Assembly (NCBI RefSeq): GCF_002153425.1
Contig: NZ_KZ119600.1
Coordinates: 1,179,386-1,243,385 of the forward strand
Direction of reading: 5' to 3'
DNA from: Litchfieldia alkalitelluris
GTDB taxonomy: Bacteria > Bacillota > Bacilli > Bacillales > Salisediminibacteriaceae
DNA length: 64,000 nt
The first letter of the stretch is position 1. Every line of letters starts with the position of its first letter. Both the position numbers and the translations under genes were made by a program. The notes beneath the pieces were generated by a model that ran no database searches, was not told the origin of the DNA, and worked only from the letters and a program-made list of their open reading frames with translations. Shown in pieces: positions 55,045-63,341 of this stretch.

Positions 55045-55225
55045 GAGTAAAATGTCTCTTCCTCTACAAGCATTTGCTCTGTAGCGTATCCGTCGAGACA
55101 ACTCGAAGCTTATACGTGATGTAAACGCTCGTTCCTGCGGGATCAAAGGCAGGGGTGAGACCCCGCAGATGCAACGCAGCGAGGAGGCTCACCAGCCGCC
55201 CGCGGAAAGCGCCTGGACTGTAGTG
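55045..55225 (+). repeat. Mosaic dispersed repeat element, copy 5
   Basis: Contains tctcttcctctacaagcatt, tccgtcgagacaactcgaag, cgttcctgcgggatcaaagg, accccgcagatgcaacgcag, gaggaggctcaccagccgcc and cgcggaaagcgcc. This is the cleanest copy and a good consensus for the family. It lies between a NUDIX and a methyltransferase gene. No open reading frame and no clear terminal repeats. Confidence 0.8.
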
Positions 55226-55281
55226 AACACCAACACCTGTATCTATAGAATAAACAATTAATTATAAGTAGGAGGGGACCA

Positions 55282-55974
55282 ATGCCAGATCATTCGAAAG
55301 TATACACAAAGCAAACGGAAATGTATGACCAAATGATTTCAAAGCAACCTAGTATGCTTGAAGTCATTGAGGAGATTGCGCCGGTAAATGGGATTGATGT
55401 CATTGATATGGGGGCTGGTTCGGGCCGGTTAACGACCGTTCTTGCGCCACATGTTAACTCCATTTTGGCGTTGGATTCATCTGCTGAAATGTTGCGGATT
55501 ATTGACGAAAAGCTGACGGCCCGCGAAAGCTCTAACTTCAATACACGAGTTGCTGACCATCGTGACCTTCCGGCAGAAAACAACAGTGCGGATCTCGTTG
55601 TAGCTGGTTGGTCCATTTGTTATCTCGGTAGCTCGAACGTGGAAAACAATGTTCAAAATATCGAGACGGTGATGGCGGAGATCATGCGTGTACTTCGCCC
55701 GAATGGAACAGTAATCATTTTTGAAACGATGGGGACAGGCTTCGAAACACCCAATCCACCTGACTTTTTAAAAGAGTACTATTCCTTGTTAGAGAACAAA
55801 TATGGTTTTTCCCACAAGTGGATTCGTGCTGACTACCAGTTTGATAGTTTGGAGCAAGCTGACGAGTTAACAAGATTCTTTTTTGGCGACGAATTAGCAG
55901 ATCGGGTGGTACGGGAGAATTTAGTGACGGTGCCTGAGTGTGCAGGCGTTTGGTGGTTGAAAAAAGAAAGTTGA
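55282..55974 (+). CDS. Class I SAM-dependent methyltransferase
   Basis: A 230-residue methyltransferase. Motif I VIDMGAGSGRLTTVLA (about 39-54), ALDSSAEMLRII with the ribose-binding Asp, DLVVAGWSICYLG and MRVLRPNGTVIIFET. Residues are those of small-molecule or UbiE-like methyltransferases; the substrate is unknown. AGGAGGGGA precedes the ATG. Follows dispersed repeat copy 5. Confidence 0.9.
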   Translation: MPDHSKVYTKQTEMYDQMISKQPSMLEVIEEIAPVNGIDVIDMGAGSGRLTTVLAPHVNSILALDSSAEMLRIIDEKLTARESSNFNTRVADHRDLPAENNSADLVVAGWSICYLGSSNVENNVQNIETVMAEIMRVLRPNGTVIIFETMGTGFETPNPPDFLKEYYSLLENKYGFSHKWIRADYQFDSLEQADELTRFFFGDELADRVVRENLVTVPECAGVWWLKKES

Positions 55975-56067
55975 GCAAAGGTAGCGGGCGGAATTTTAAA
56001 TGATAGCTAGATTTTACTGCATGGCAGATTGAAAAAATAGACTACTCTTTTTGGATAGGGGGGAATC

Positions 56068-56232
56068 ATGATGGGTTTTTATACAATGTGTGCAATTATA
56101 TTTACTGGAATAGTTATCTGGGGAATGTATGATACAAAAAAGAAAAGCAAGGTAAGAATAGAAGAAATTAGACTAGAACGGGAAAAAGTTATTTTAGAAC
56201 AAAAAAAGTTAGATAAAAAGCAAGAAGCGTGA
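56068..56232 (+). CDS. Small membrane protein with coiled-coil tail, 54 residues
   Basis: MMGFYTMCAIIFTGIVIWGM (one membrane helix), then a charged helix YDTKKKSKVRIEEIRLEREK and VILEQKKLDKKQEA. ATAGGGGGGAA precedes the ATG pair. Charged-tail single-helix proteins of this kind are common in Bacillus (YgzD/phage-shock-like shapes), but I assign no family. Confidence 0.6.
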   Translation: MMGFYTMCAIIFTGIVIWGMYDTKKKSKVRIEEIRLEREKVILEQKKLDKKQEA

Positions 56233-56372
56233 GGCTGAGGTGAAAAATAACTAGGATCTTGGATAAGTCCTAATACAGCTATCGGTATTAGAAACTCAAA
56301 AGATGAAACTGTATAGCTTTTCCCTTTTTACATATACTACCACTTAACTTCTCATAAATAGGGGGAAAGCAA

Positions 56373-57419
56373 GTGGATAGGCAATCATTAAATCAAGATG
56401 AACTGAAAGACACGAAAGAGCATCAGCAGAACAAAAAATTAGTTTCATCTGAGTTAGGAGATTTATTTGCAAATTATCTTGGTGACTCCTTATTCAGCTG
56501 TGTTTTTGAACATCATCTTCAAGTAGTACAAGACAAAGAAGTAAAAGAATTTTTGGAATTTGTATTGAAAAGCTCTAAGAAACATCTGCAAATGATTAAG
56601 GACATTTACATAAAAGAGAATATACCAGTACCTGTTGGATTTGGTGAGGATGATGTTAGAAAAGACGCTCCTCCATTGTTTAGTGATATTTTTATGGTTT
56701 TTTATATAACAGAGATGGCGAGGGCTGGTCTTCAAACATATGCAAGTGCCCTGTCGATGGCTTTTAGAAAAGATATTATAGACTATTTTACGATGTGCAT
56801 AAATGAATCTAATGAAATCTATAATAAAGGAACGTATTTATTACTTTCAAAAGGCATGGATATCTCACCGCCAACGATCCCGTACCCTAAAAAAGTGGAC
56901 TTTATTGAAAAAGACTCTTTTATATCTATTATTGCTGGGAAAATGAGACCTTTAACTGCAATAGAGATAAAGCATTTACAAGCAAACATTAATACAAATA
57001 TATTGGGAAAAGCAGTGATGTTAGCATTCAGTCAAGTAGCATCGTCGGACGAGCTAAGGGAATACTTTCGAAGAGGAGCTAATTTGGCAAACGAACAAAT
57101 AGTTGAGCTTGGAAAGTTCCTGATGAGTGGTAATCTACCAACACCAAAGATTATGGATGCACACATTACTGACACAACTACTTCACCTTTTTCAGATAAA
57201 TTAATGCTGTATCACTCCTCCCTTGCTTGTGGAATTGGGATACAAAACTACGGTACAGCCATTTCGAAAGTAATGAGACACGATATCCATATCCAATTCG
57301 GCACTCTCACAGCAAGTATCGGGAAGTTTAGCAATGATGGCTTAAATCTTTTAATTGAAAAAGGCTGGTTGGAGGAGCCACCTACAGCTGCTGATAGGGA
57401 AAAGCTATCTAAAATGTAA
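56373..57419 (+). CDS. DUF3231 family protein
   Basis: A 348-residue protein made of two homologous ferritin-like helical domains of ~165 residues. The first has LGDLFANYLGDSLFSCVFEHHLQVV and IYIKENIPVPVGFGEDDV; the second has IKHLQANINTNILGKAVMLAFSQVA and FLMSGNLPTPKIMDAHITDT. The recurring (P/T)-x-P-x-(G/K)-F motif marks DUF3231. No function is known; some members are induced in stress and sporulation. The GTG start follows AGGGGGAAA. Monocistronic. Confidence 0.85.
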   Translation: MDRQSLNQDELKDTKEHQQNKKLVSSELGDLFANYLGDSLFSCVFEHHLQVVQDKEVKEFLEFVLKSSKKHLQMIKDIYIKENIPVPVGFGEDDVRKDAPPLFSDIFMVFYITEMARAGLQTYASALSMAFRKDIIDYFTMCINESNEIYNKGTYLLLSKGMDISPPTIPYPKKVDFIEKDSFISIIAGKMRPLTAIEIKHLQANINTNILGKAVMLAFSQVASSDELREYFRRGANLANEQIVELGKFLMSGNLPTPKIMDAHITDTTTSPFSDKLMLYHSSLACGIGIQNYGTAISKVMRHDIHIQFGTLTASIGKFSNDGLNLLIEKGWLEEPPTAADREKLSKM

Positions 57420-57565
57420 TGACAGACATATGTGAAAAGAAAGCCCATGGCGGCCGTAGCCCCTCTTGAGTGATGGGAAGAATTTTCACGCAGACAAGGG
57501 GTAGCCTTTGCTATCTTAGTGCAGCGTTTGATTTGGAAAAAATGAATATGATTTTTTAACAAGAA

Positions 57566-57613
57566 GGTAAGCTAACACAATGTTTTTACACAGCATTAGC
57601 TTGCCTCTTTTTG
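57566..57613 (+). terminator. Terminator after the DUF3231 gene
   Basis: Stem ggtaagctaa with ttagcttgcc followed by tctttttg. The rest of 57420-57763 holds only a second hairpin-prone block (gtagcccctctt/caaggggtag at about 57457-57510). Confidence 0.75.
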
Positions 57614-57763
57614 CATCTGTTAAATAGTTTGTTAGAACAGTAAGCACACATGAAGAAAGTGAGTTAATACATAATAGCTTTCATATTTACTTTCTACCTG
57701 AATGTTTTCCCTATAATGTTTATTAGGAATATACTATGATTTTTTTTGGAGGAATGATCTGTT

Positions 57764-58153
57764 GTGAAAAAAATAGTCTATTTATTAATGCTCATTGTCA
57801 TGCTTTTTCTAATCGGATGTAGTGATGATCGGAAGGAGTCCCATTCATTTAGCCCAGCAATGGCTGCATCAGGTATGAGTTTTTTAGCAGGAACAAATGA
57901 GGTTTTCTATGGAGATTTCGAGGAGTTGTTTGATCCCCAATTGGACGCGAGCTTCGTCCGTGAAAAATATGAGTTAGTGAATCGAACGAAAGCAGATCGT
58001 TCCTCCATTTCTACGCTAGCATACATTACATACGAAAACGGGAAGTCTCTGCTTGTTCAACTCCGCCATGATCCGGATCCGGACAAATACTATATTTATA
58101 ATGTCATCGAAGTTCCAGAAGACGTGGCCGCATTTTTTGAAGAGGAGCTGTAG
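57764..58153 (+). CDS. Lipoprotein, hypothetical
   Basis: A 129-residue exported lipoprotein with signal MKKIVYLLMLIVMLFLIGC (lipidated Cys19) and a small mature domain (SFLAGTNEVFYGDFEELF, ISTLAYITYENGKSLLVQL). The GTG start is preceded by GGAGGAATGATC. No family recognised; a similar size to the lipoprotein genes near 35 kb. Confidence 0.72.
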   Translation: MKKIVYLLMLIVMLFLIGCSDDRKESHSFSPAMAASGMSFLAGTNEVFYGDFEELFDPQLDASFVREKYELVNRTKADRSSISTLAYITYENGKSLLVQLRHDPDPDKYYIYNVIEVPEDVAAFFEEEL

Positions 58154-58374
58154 GTCTAGTAGTTGAAACGAGGGCTGTCGCGGGAAGTCATATACAAAAA
58201 ACTAGTGAAGAATACACATGACGTGCATCTACAAAAATATAGTGGGTAGGGAAAATGATGTCGACTATCTACAAAAAAATGGAAAAAAGTCATTCCATGT
58301 CGAACCTTCCTATTATATAATAGAAGCAAATGATAGATTTCTAATGTTAATAACATAATTGAGTGGGTGACGTC

Positions 58375-58860
58375 TTGAAGCAGTTTATTCCCTTTATTTT
58401 AATCGCAGCAATCGTTGGTGGAATTATGTTCTTTATGAATGATGACTATGAGATAGAAGAATTTGAACCCACAATGTCAATGGAGCAGCACACCCGAACG
58501 TGGGATATTAGTCTGTTTGTAGAAGAAGTGGACGATGATTTAGAGATTGGGCTGAAGCTCGATGCCAAGGACGAAGAGATGGAGCTAGAAGCTATTGAGT
58601 TTTTTCTCATCTCCATGTCGGAGGGTATTTTCTACCAAGACTTAGAGGTGGAAAACTTTGATGGAACTATTCAATATGCTGAGTTATGCACGTTTTGTGG
58701 AGAAGAAGACGAGGAAGATGGCTTGTTTTCGTATTCACATTATATGCCATATCTATCTGTAGTAATTAATTGGCGTGAAGCGCATGGCTTTATCCAAACG
58801 GATTATGTGGATTTCGATATGTTCAATTTCAGGGAACGATTACATGGAGAACTGGAGTAG
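58375..58860 (+). CDS. Single-pass membrane protein with acidic outer domain
   Basis: A 161-residue protein: membrane anchor FIPFILIAAIVGGIMFFM (4-21), then a very acidic, beta-rich domain (DDYEIEEFEPTMSMEQHTRT, WDISLFVEEVDDDLEIGLKL) containing CTFC near residue 113. The TTG start at 58375 follows GTGGGTGA; GTG 58363 is an alternative. Function unknown. Confidence 0.62.
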   Translation: MKQFIPFILIAAIVGGIMFFMNDDYEIEEFEPTMSMEQHTRTWDISLFVEEVDDDLEIGLKLDAKDEEMELEAIEFFLISMSEGIFYQDLEVENFDGTIQYAELCTFCGEEDEEDGLFSYSHYMPYLSVVINWREAHGFIQTDYVDFDMFNFRERLHGELE

Positions 58861-59130
58861 GTATTGTGGTGGGAAGGGAATAAGGACAGGAGTAGGAAGC
58901 GGAATATGCTCATAAGTAAGGACTGTTATAGGAATAGGTAGCGTAATTTGCTCAGAAACAAGCACTGTTATGGCGAGCGGGATATGCTTAGAATAGGTTT
59001 AGGTTAAATCACTAATTCCTTTACTTATGAGGCATTTGTCCAATCCTGAATATACGATTCTCATACACTAACATTACATGGTGACATAACGATCCCTCTG
59101 AATTTTAATTGATCTGGTGCTCTCTGTTGT

Positions 59131-59168
59131 TATCGAGACGAAAGGAATACCTTCGTCTCGATTTTTTC
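59131..59168. terminator. Strong terminator-like hairpin
   Basis: A perfect 10-bp stem, tcgagacgaa with ttcgtctcga, followed by TTTTTT. The nearest upstream gene ends at 58860, so it may terminate an unrecognised transcript or mark the end of that gene's long 3' region. Confidence 0.7.
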
Positions 59169-59181
59169 TGTTTACATAGTG

Positions 59182-59576
59182 TGGATAGGACTGCGTCGTG
59201 GGAACGCTGAACCCGCCATCCAGGGCTCAAAATGTGTCATCGGCGTGAACAACCTCGATTCTGGCGCGTAAGAGGGGCAAATCGGCGCGTAAGACAGCAA
59301 AATCCGCGCGTAGAACGGGGAAATCGGCGCGTGGAACCGCCACCCCCGGGTCAAAATGTGAAAACGGCGTGAACAACCCCGATTCTGGCGCGTAAGGCCG
59401 TCAAATCGGCGCGTAGAACTGCAAAATCCGCGCGTAGGACGACGAATTCGGCGCGTAGAACCGCCGTCCCCGGGTCAAAATGTGAAAACGGCGTGAACAA
59501 CACCGATTCTGGCGCGTAAAACCGCTAAATCCGCGCGTAGAACAGCGAAATCCGAGCGTAGAAGCCCAAAACTTGA
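59182..59576. repeat. GC-rich nested repeat block (21-bp units within 124-bp units)
   Basis: Two scales. Short: cggcgcgtaagac-type units (atcggcgcgt, atccgcgcgt, atcggcgcgt at 59282, 59303, 59324) recur every 21 bp. Long: the block tcaaaatgtg-...-cggcgtgaacaac recurs at 59227, 59351 and 59475, exactly 124 bp apart. The 21-bp unit equals seven codons, so the minus strand reads as YAPISPF/YARILLS-like heptads without being a convincing gene. GC content is clearly above the surroundings. It differs from the 52-bp arrays in sequence. Confidence 0.85.
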
Positions 59577-59838
59577 GCATACCCCAGCACAACCCGCGCA
59601 AAAAACCATCTCTCCTGTGCGAAACGCCCTCCTCCTGCACGAAAACACCCCTCCCCCTCTCATTTTTTAACACCTTTGAGATAGAAAGGTCGTAGTTTAT
59701 AATAGAAGTATAAATTTTTTCGCAGGCAACAAAAAAATTAAAGGGTTTTGTCCGTGGGCGGAGAATATTACTTCCAAATGATCCGTCTAAAGACACATAA
59801 CTGATAACATATCCTTTAAAAAGCCGGAGGGGAATAGC

Positions 59839-60138
59839 ATGAAGCTGATGATTTGTGTGATTCATGATCGATATGCAGATGAAATAGAGCAAGGTTTGAA
59901 GTCGAAAGGTTACCGTATGACTGAACTGGCGAGTAGCGGGGGTTTTCTTAAAAAAGGTAATACGACGTTCTTACTTGGTGTGGACAACAAAGATGTGAAG
60001 GCTCTCCAAAGTGAAATGAAGGAGATCTGTACAAAGGTGGAAGAGAAAAAAGGGAAGCTAAAGGGGAAAGAAAGTAGGTATACGTCCTTTGTCGTTGATG
60101 CGAAAGATAGCTTGCCATTTTTGACCCAAGGGAAGTAG
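59839..60138 (+). CDS. DarA/YaaQ-like PII-type protein (possible cyclic-di-AMP receptor)
   Basis: A 99-residue protein. It starts MKLMICVIHDRYADEIEQGL and has the nucleotide-binding loop ELASSGGFLKKGNTTFLLGV (about 30-48) of the DarA (YaaQ) family, PII-like trimers that bind c-di-AMP in Bacillus and Staphylococcus. It is shorter than DarA (109) and its C-terminal loop differs, so it is a paralogue and not darA itself. CCGGAGGGGAA precedes the ATG. It lies just upstream of perR but has its own transcript, because perR has a promoter. Confidence 0.8.
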   Translation: MKLMICVIHDRYADEIEQGLKSKGYRMTELASSGGFLKKGNTTFLLGVDNKDVKALQSEMKEICTKVEEKKGKLKGKESRYTSFVVDAKDSLPFLTQGK

Positions 60139-60210
60139 TCCTAGCAAACTTCGAATTTTTATGAATGAAAAGTAAATAATATTATATATATGGTATAGAA
60201 GTTGTTAAGA

Positions 60211-60257
60211 TTGACAAAGATAATTTTCATTATGTATACTAATTGTAAAGATTATAA
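60211..60257 (+). promoter_or_regulatory. perR promoter with autoregulatory Per box
   Basis: Minus-35 TTGACA (60211-60216), 18-bp spacer, minus-10 TATACT (60235-60240), then ttgtaaagattataa at 60243-60257. This matches the Per box TTATAATNATTATAA at 12 of 14 defined positions, just downstream of the minus-10, the classic repressor position. It supports self-repression by PerR. Confidence 0.8.
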
Positions 60258-60291
60258 AGTAAGAATGTTTACTTGGAAGAGGTGAAGCTAA

Positions 60292-60729
60292 ATGGAAAAC
60301 CATCGACTTCAAGAAGCGTTAGATTCTTTAAAAAGTACAAAGGTTCGTATGACGCCGCAACGCCACGCTATTTTAGAATTTTTATTTAACGCAAAGACTC
60401 ACCCAACAGCCGACGATATATATAAGGCTTTGGAAGGGAAATTCCCGAATATGAGTGTTGCGACGGTATATAATAACCTTCGTGTTTTTAAAGAAGTCGG
60501 TCTGGTTAGAGAATTGACTTATGGCGACTCTTCCAGCAGATTCGACAGTAACACTTCTGATCATTATCATGTCATCTGCGAAGATTGTGGGAAGATTGTA
60601 GATTTCCATTATCCAGGATTAGATGAAGTTGAAACGTTAGCAGAACATGTAACAAACTTTAAGGTGAAGGAGCACCGTATGGAAATTTACGGCGCTTGCC
60701 CAGAATGCCATAAACTGAAACAACATTAA
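60292..60729 (+). CDS. perR: Peroxide-stress repressor PerR
   Basis: A 145-residue Fur-family repressor of katA, ahpCF and iron-homeostasis genes. All known ligands are present: regulatory metal site His37, Asp85, His91, His93 and Asp104, and structural zinc Cys96, Cys99, Cys136 and Cys139. H2O2 oxidises His37/His91 when Fe2+ is bound, releasing DNA. The N-terminal winged helix has [13 protein letters not shown] and [24 protein letters not shown]. The Per box upstream predicts autorepression. In B. subtilis it follows bcp. Confidence 0.97.
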   Translation: MENHRLQEALDSLKSTKVRMTPQRHAILEFLFNAKTHPTADDIYKALEGKFPNMSVATVYNNLRVFKEVGLVRELTYGDSSSRFDSNTSDHYHVICEDCGKIVDFHYPGLDEVETLAEHVTNFKVKEHRMEIYGACPECHKLKQH

Positions 60730-60736
60730 GATTTGT

Positions 60737-60768
60737 ACTGGATTTCCAAAGGGGAGTCCAGTTTTTTT
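60737..60768 (+). terminator. Terminator of perR
   Basis: actggatttcc pairs with gggagtccagt, followed by a run of seven T residues. Confidence 0.8.
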
Positions 60769-60910
60769 GTTGTTGAAATGCCCCGCCCAAACAACAGCAT
60801 TTCATGAATAGCTTTCTATTTGTTGATGCGCGGAAACCTGGCCAAGCAAGAATGCATGATAATGGGAAAAACATAGCTTTCCCTTCTCCACAACTGACCA
60901 CCGTACAAAT

Positions 60911-60946
60911 CAAAAACACCCCTCATACTCTCCATAGAGTGAGGGG
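60911..60946 (-). terminator. Minus-strand terminator upstream of the ygzB 3' region
   Basis: cccctcatactct pairs with agagtgagggg and continues, on the minus strand, into TGTTTTTG. It lies 280 bp beyond the ygzB stop. Confidence 0.65.
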
Positions 60947-61223
60947 CGCTTCATCACTTTCGATCGCAATCGAATCAACAAATTAATATGAACTAACAGT
61001 TTGCAGCCATAGTCTCTTCAGCTGTCGCATTCAGAAAATGTGATGTCGAACGTATTTAGCAATAACAGATGGCTACGTAGCCAACAACCGATGTCTAGCG
61101 CGCCAATCACGATACCGAGCGTAACAACCGATGACGATCGCAGCAACCGCGACCCTGAATGCGGAAACTGCGATAACAACCACATTCACCATCCGAATCA
61201 CCAACCGCCGCAACACCTAAAAT

Positions 61224-61574
61224 CTATTTCTTCTTTTTATTATAATCCTCATCAAACTCTTTGCCCTCTAGTGCCTTATCTAAAGTTAACGGTTCATTAC
61301 AGAACATACAGGCATCTACGCGCCCCAGCATCTTCGTTTCCTTACCGCAACTAGGACAGGTGACATGAACCGCTTTGGAAGACATCATGCCGATCCAAAA
61401 ATAAATAACTGTACTTGCGATAATACTTAAAAAACCAAGAAGCATGAAAAGTGTCATAAAGAACGGACTAGTTTGAAAAAATATACCTAAGTACATAATT
61501 ACAATTCCAGCGAAGATAAGTACGAGTGCAAATGTGCGAATTTTATTAATTTTATTTGAATACTTTACTCCCAT
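61224..61574 (-). CDS. ygzB: YgzB family membrane protein
   Basis: A 116-residue protein. It starts [20 protein letters not shown] and has two hydrophobic segments (about 14-34 and 45-68), then [20 protein letters not shown], a four-cysteine zinc ribbon, and an acidic C terminus. This is YgzB, found between perR and ygxA in B. subtilis. ATG 61574 has TTAGGGAGG upstream; the frame to 61622 lacks a site. Function unknown. Confidence 0.9.
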   Translation of the reverse strand: MGVKYSNKINKIRTFALVLIFAGIVIMYLGIFFQTSPFFMTLFMLLGFLSIIASTVIYFWIGMMSSKAVHVTCPSCGKETKMLGRVDACMFCNEPLTLDKALEGKEFDEDYNKKKK

Positions 61575-61733
61575 AATAAACAACCTCCCTAATTTGAGAG
61601 TATAGCACATATTTGTGAACAATCGCTATGAAAGACGTGCGTCTAAAGAATTTATGGAAGGTATTTTTTCAGCTTCGTCGAAAATATGTTGAGAGGGAAT
61701 ATTTATATTTTGATTTTAGGAGGAGTTCACCTC

Positions 61734-62621
61734 ATGGATGATTTATTAAGACAACTTTATCAAGACCGCTCAAGCGATAAAAATACATTAGGTATTATTA
61801 CAATGGAAAAGAGATCTAATATGGATGCCAACACAGATTACTTCGACTGCGTCCTACTAGTGATCGTTTCTGAGGAAAGACCTAACTGGGAAGTGAAGCA
61901 CTATGCCTATAATGGCTATAAAGTAGCTATGCACCTGGTGAATACAAAGCAAATACACGACTGGCTTACTAATAGTACAAATAGAAGAGTCGTGGATTGG
62001 CTCATGAACGGCAAGATTGTTTTTGACCGCAATGAATTTACGAAGAACTTTAGACAGTCTATGATCGACTTCCCTTATGAAGAACGTAAGGTTCGGACAG
62101 GCGTCGAGTTTTCAAAACTCATTAGACGTTTTACAGACGGGAAAGTACTATTTCACGAAGGACACTATCTAGACGCCTATAATCAAATCGTTCATGCTTT
62201 GCATCATCTGGCGCGGCTATCTATTATCGAACACGGATTTTATCCGGAAGTAACCGTGTGGCAGCAAGTAAAGCAAATTGAGCCTGAAATCTATAAGCTA
62301 TACTCTGAGCTTGTTCAAGGCGATGAATCTATCGAGAAAAAACTCGAGCTGCTTCTCATTGCCAATGAATTCGGTTTGATGAAAAAGACGAAACTCGGCA
62401 GTGCTCATATATTAGAATTGCTCAAATCGAAACAAGGACCTTGGACAATAGAAGAAATTAAACAGCAAGTGGGCATAGACGATTATTCTTTAGATTTAAG
62501 TATCCTTCTAGAATATCTGATTCAAAAAGGATATGTTGATGTGGTGAAAACAGAAACGAAAGGAAAGACGATCTTCCATCGTCATTACATTGTTAATGAA
62601 GTAGTTGGAACCGAGAACTAA
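61734..62621 (+). CDS. ygxA: Nucleotidyltransferase-like protein YgxA
   Basis: A 295-residue protein. The N terminus MDDLLRQLYQDRSSDKNTLG resembles a nucleotidyltransferase-type fold (TDYFDCVLLVIV with the candidate acidic metal ligands), followed by a helical domain (VHALHHLARLSIIEHGF). The same gene precedes the rrnD operon in B. subtilis. ATG 61734 is chosen with TAGGAGGAG upstream. Not an RNA-editing or tRNA enzyme that I can name. Confidence 0.88.
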   Translation: MDDLLRQLYQDRSSDKNTLGIITMEKRSNMDANTDYFDCVLLVIVSEERPNWEVKHYAYNGYKVAMHLVNTKQIHDWLTNSTNRRVVDWLMNGKIVFDRNEFTKNFRQSMIDFPYEERKVRTGVEFSKLIRRFTDGKVLFHEGHYLDAYNQIVHALHHLARLSIIEHGFYPEVTVWQQVKQIEPEIYKLYSELVQGDESIEKKLELLLIANEFGLMKKTKLGSAHILELLKSKQGPWTIEEIKQQVGIDDYSLDLSILLEYLIQKGYVDVVKTETKGKTIFHRHYIVNEVVGTEN

Positions 62622-62633
62622 CATAGGAAAGCA

Positions 62634-62663
62634 TAAGGCCTCTCTGTGAAGGGAGGCTTTTTG
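62634..62663 (+). terminator. Terminator of ygxA
   Basis: aaggcctctc pairs with gggaggctttt, with loop tgtgaa and a short T-rich tail. Confidence 0.75.
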
Positions 62664-63064
62664 GTGAAAAAAATTAAGTCGTACAGAATAAACGTTGGCA
62701 ATATCTATGTGTTTATTCATGTGAATCGCTGGGAAGGGAGTGGTAGTGAAAGGATTGTATCTACATAAAGGAAGGAATGCAGAGTGGGCAAAAAAAGGTT
62801 GAGAAGATGACAGGTGTTTTAAGATCCTTCTATATTATAGATAGTTTTGAAATTCGGTAACTGTTTAATAGGATCTTTGAGACGAGGTAGGGAGTACTTT
62901 CGTATGGAGAGATGAAGATATTGTTCTTGGAAAACGAAGGTCGTGAAAGGGGTAAGAGGGAATTGTTGTAGAAAATTGTATTTGCATATTGAAAATGTAA
63001 GATAGGTGTGGTAGATTATATATCCGCCCATCAAAACATGTCCATTTGAAGAGAAAAAAGAATG

Positions 63065-63169
63065 TTGACTTTTACTTTTGAGGGTGTTATATTATTACTT
63101 GTCGCCAAAAACGACACAACAAACTTTCTTGAAAAAGTTGTTGACGGAAACTTGGAAAGATGTTATGAT
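63065..63169 (+). promoter_or_regulatory. Tandem rRNA operon promoters P1 and P2
   Basis: P1: TTGACT (63065-63070), 17-bp spacer, TATATT (63088-63093). P2: TTGACG (63141-63146), 17-bp spacer, TATGAT (63164-63169). The two are 76 bp apart and lie 175-275 bp before the 16S gene, the typical Bacillus rrn layout. A leader element tgaaaactaaac at about 63212 is the boxA-like antitermination region. Confidence 0.85.
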
Positions 63170-63341
63170 ATTCAAGTCGCTGTCAAACGACGCTTTAAGA
63201 AAATTGACCTTTGAAAACTAAACAAAAAGCCAAGCGAAGTGGGATAAGAAGTTATTTCATATTATATGAAGTGATGAAGAATATCCCGTCAATGAATTAC
63301 AAAATTAGCCAGATGGAAATCTGCAGCTAGACATCAAACAC

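Noticed and set aside
59401..59892. 163-codon minus-strand open frame over the GC-rich repeats, and a 60-codon one at 59172-59354
   Set aside because: Both are made of the 21-bp repeat (which happens to be seven codons), have no good ribosome binding site, and the first overlaps the start of the DarA-like gene on the opposite strand.
61040..61354. 104-codon plus-strand open frame before and into the ygzB 3' end
   Set aside because: It has no ribosome binding site, odd composition, and overlaps ygzB antisense. Kept only as an odd stretch in findings.
62819..63034. 71-codon minus-strand open frame upstream of the rRNA promoters
   Set aside because: It has no ribosome binding site or recognisable product; the region 62664-63064 appears to hold no gene.
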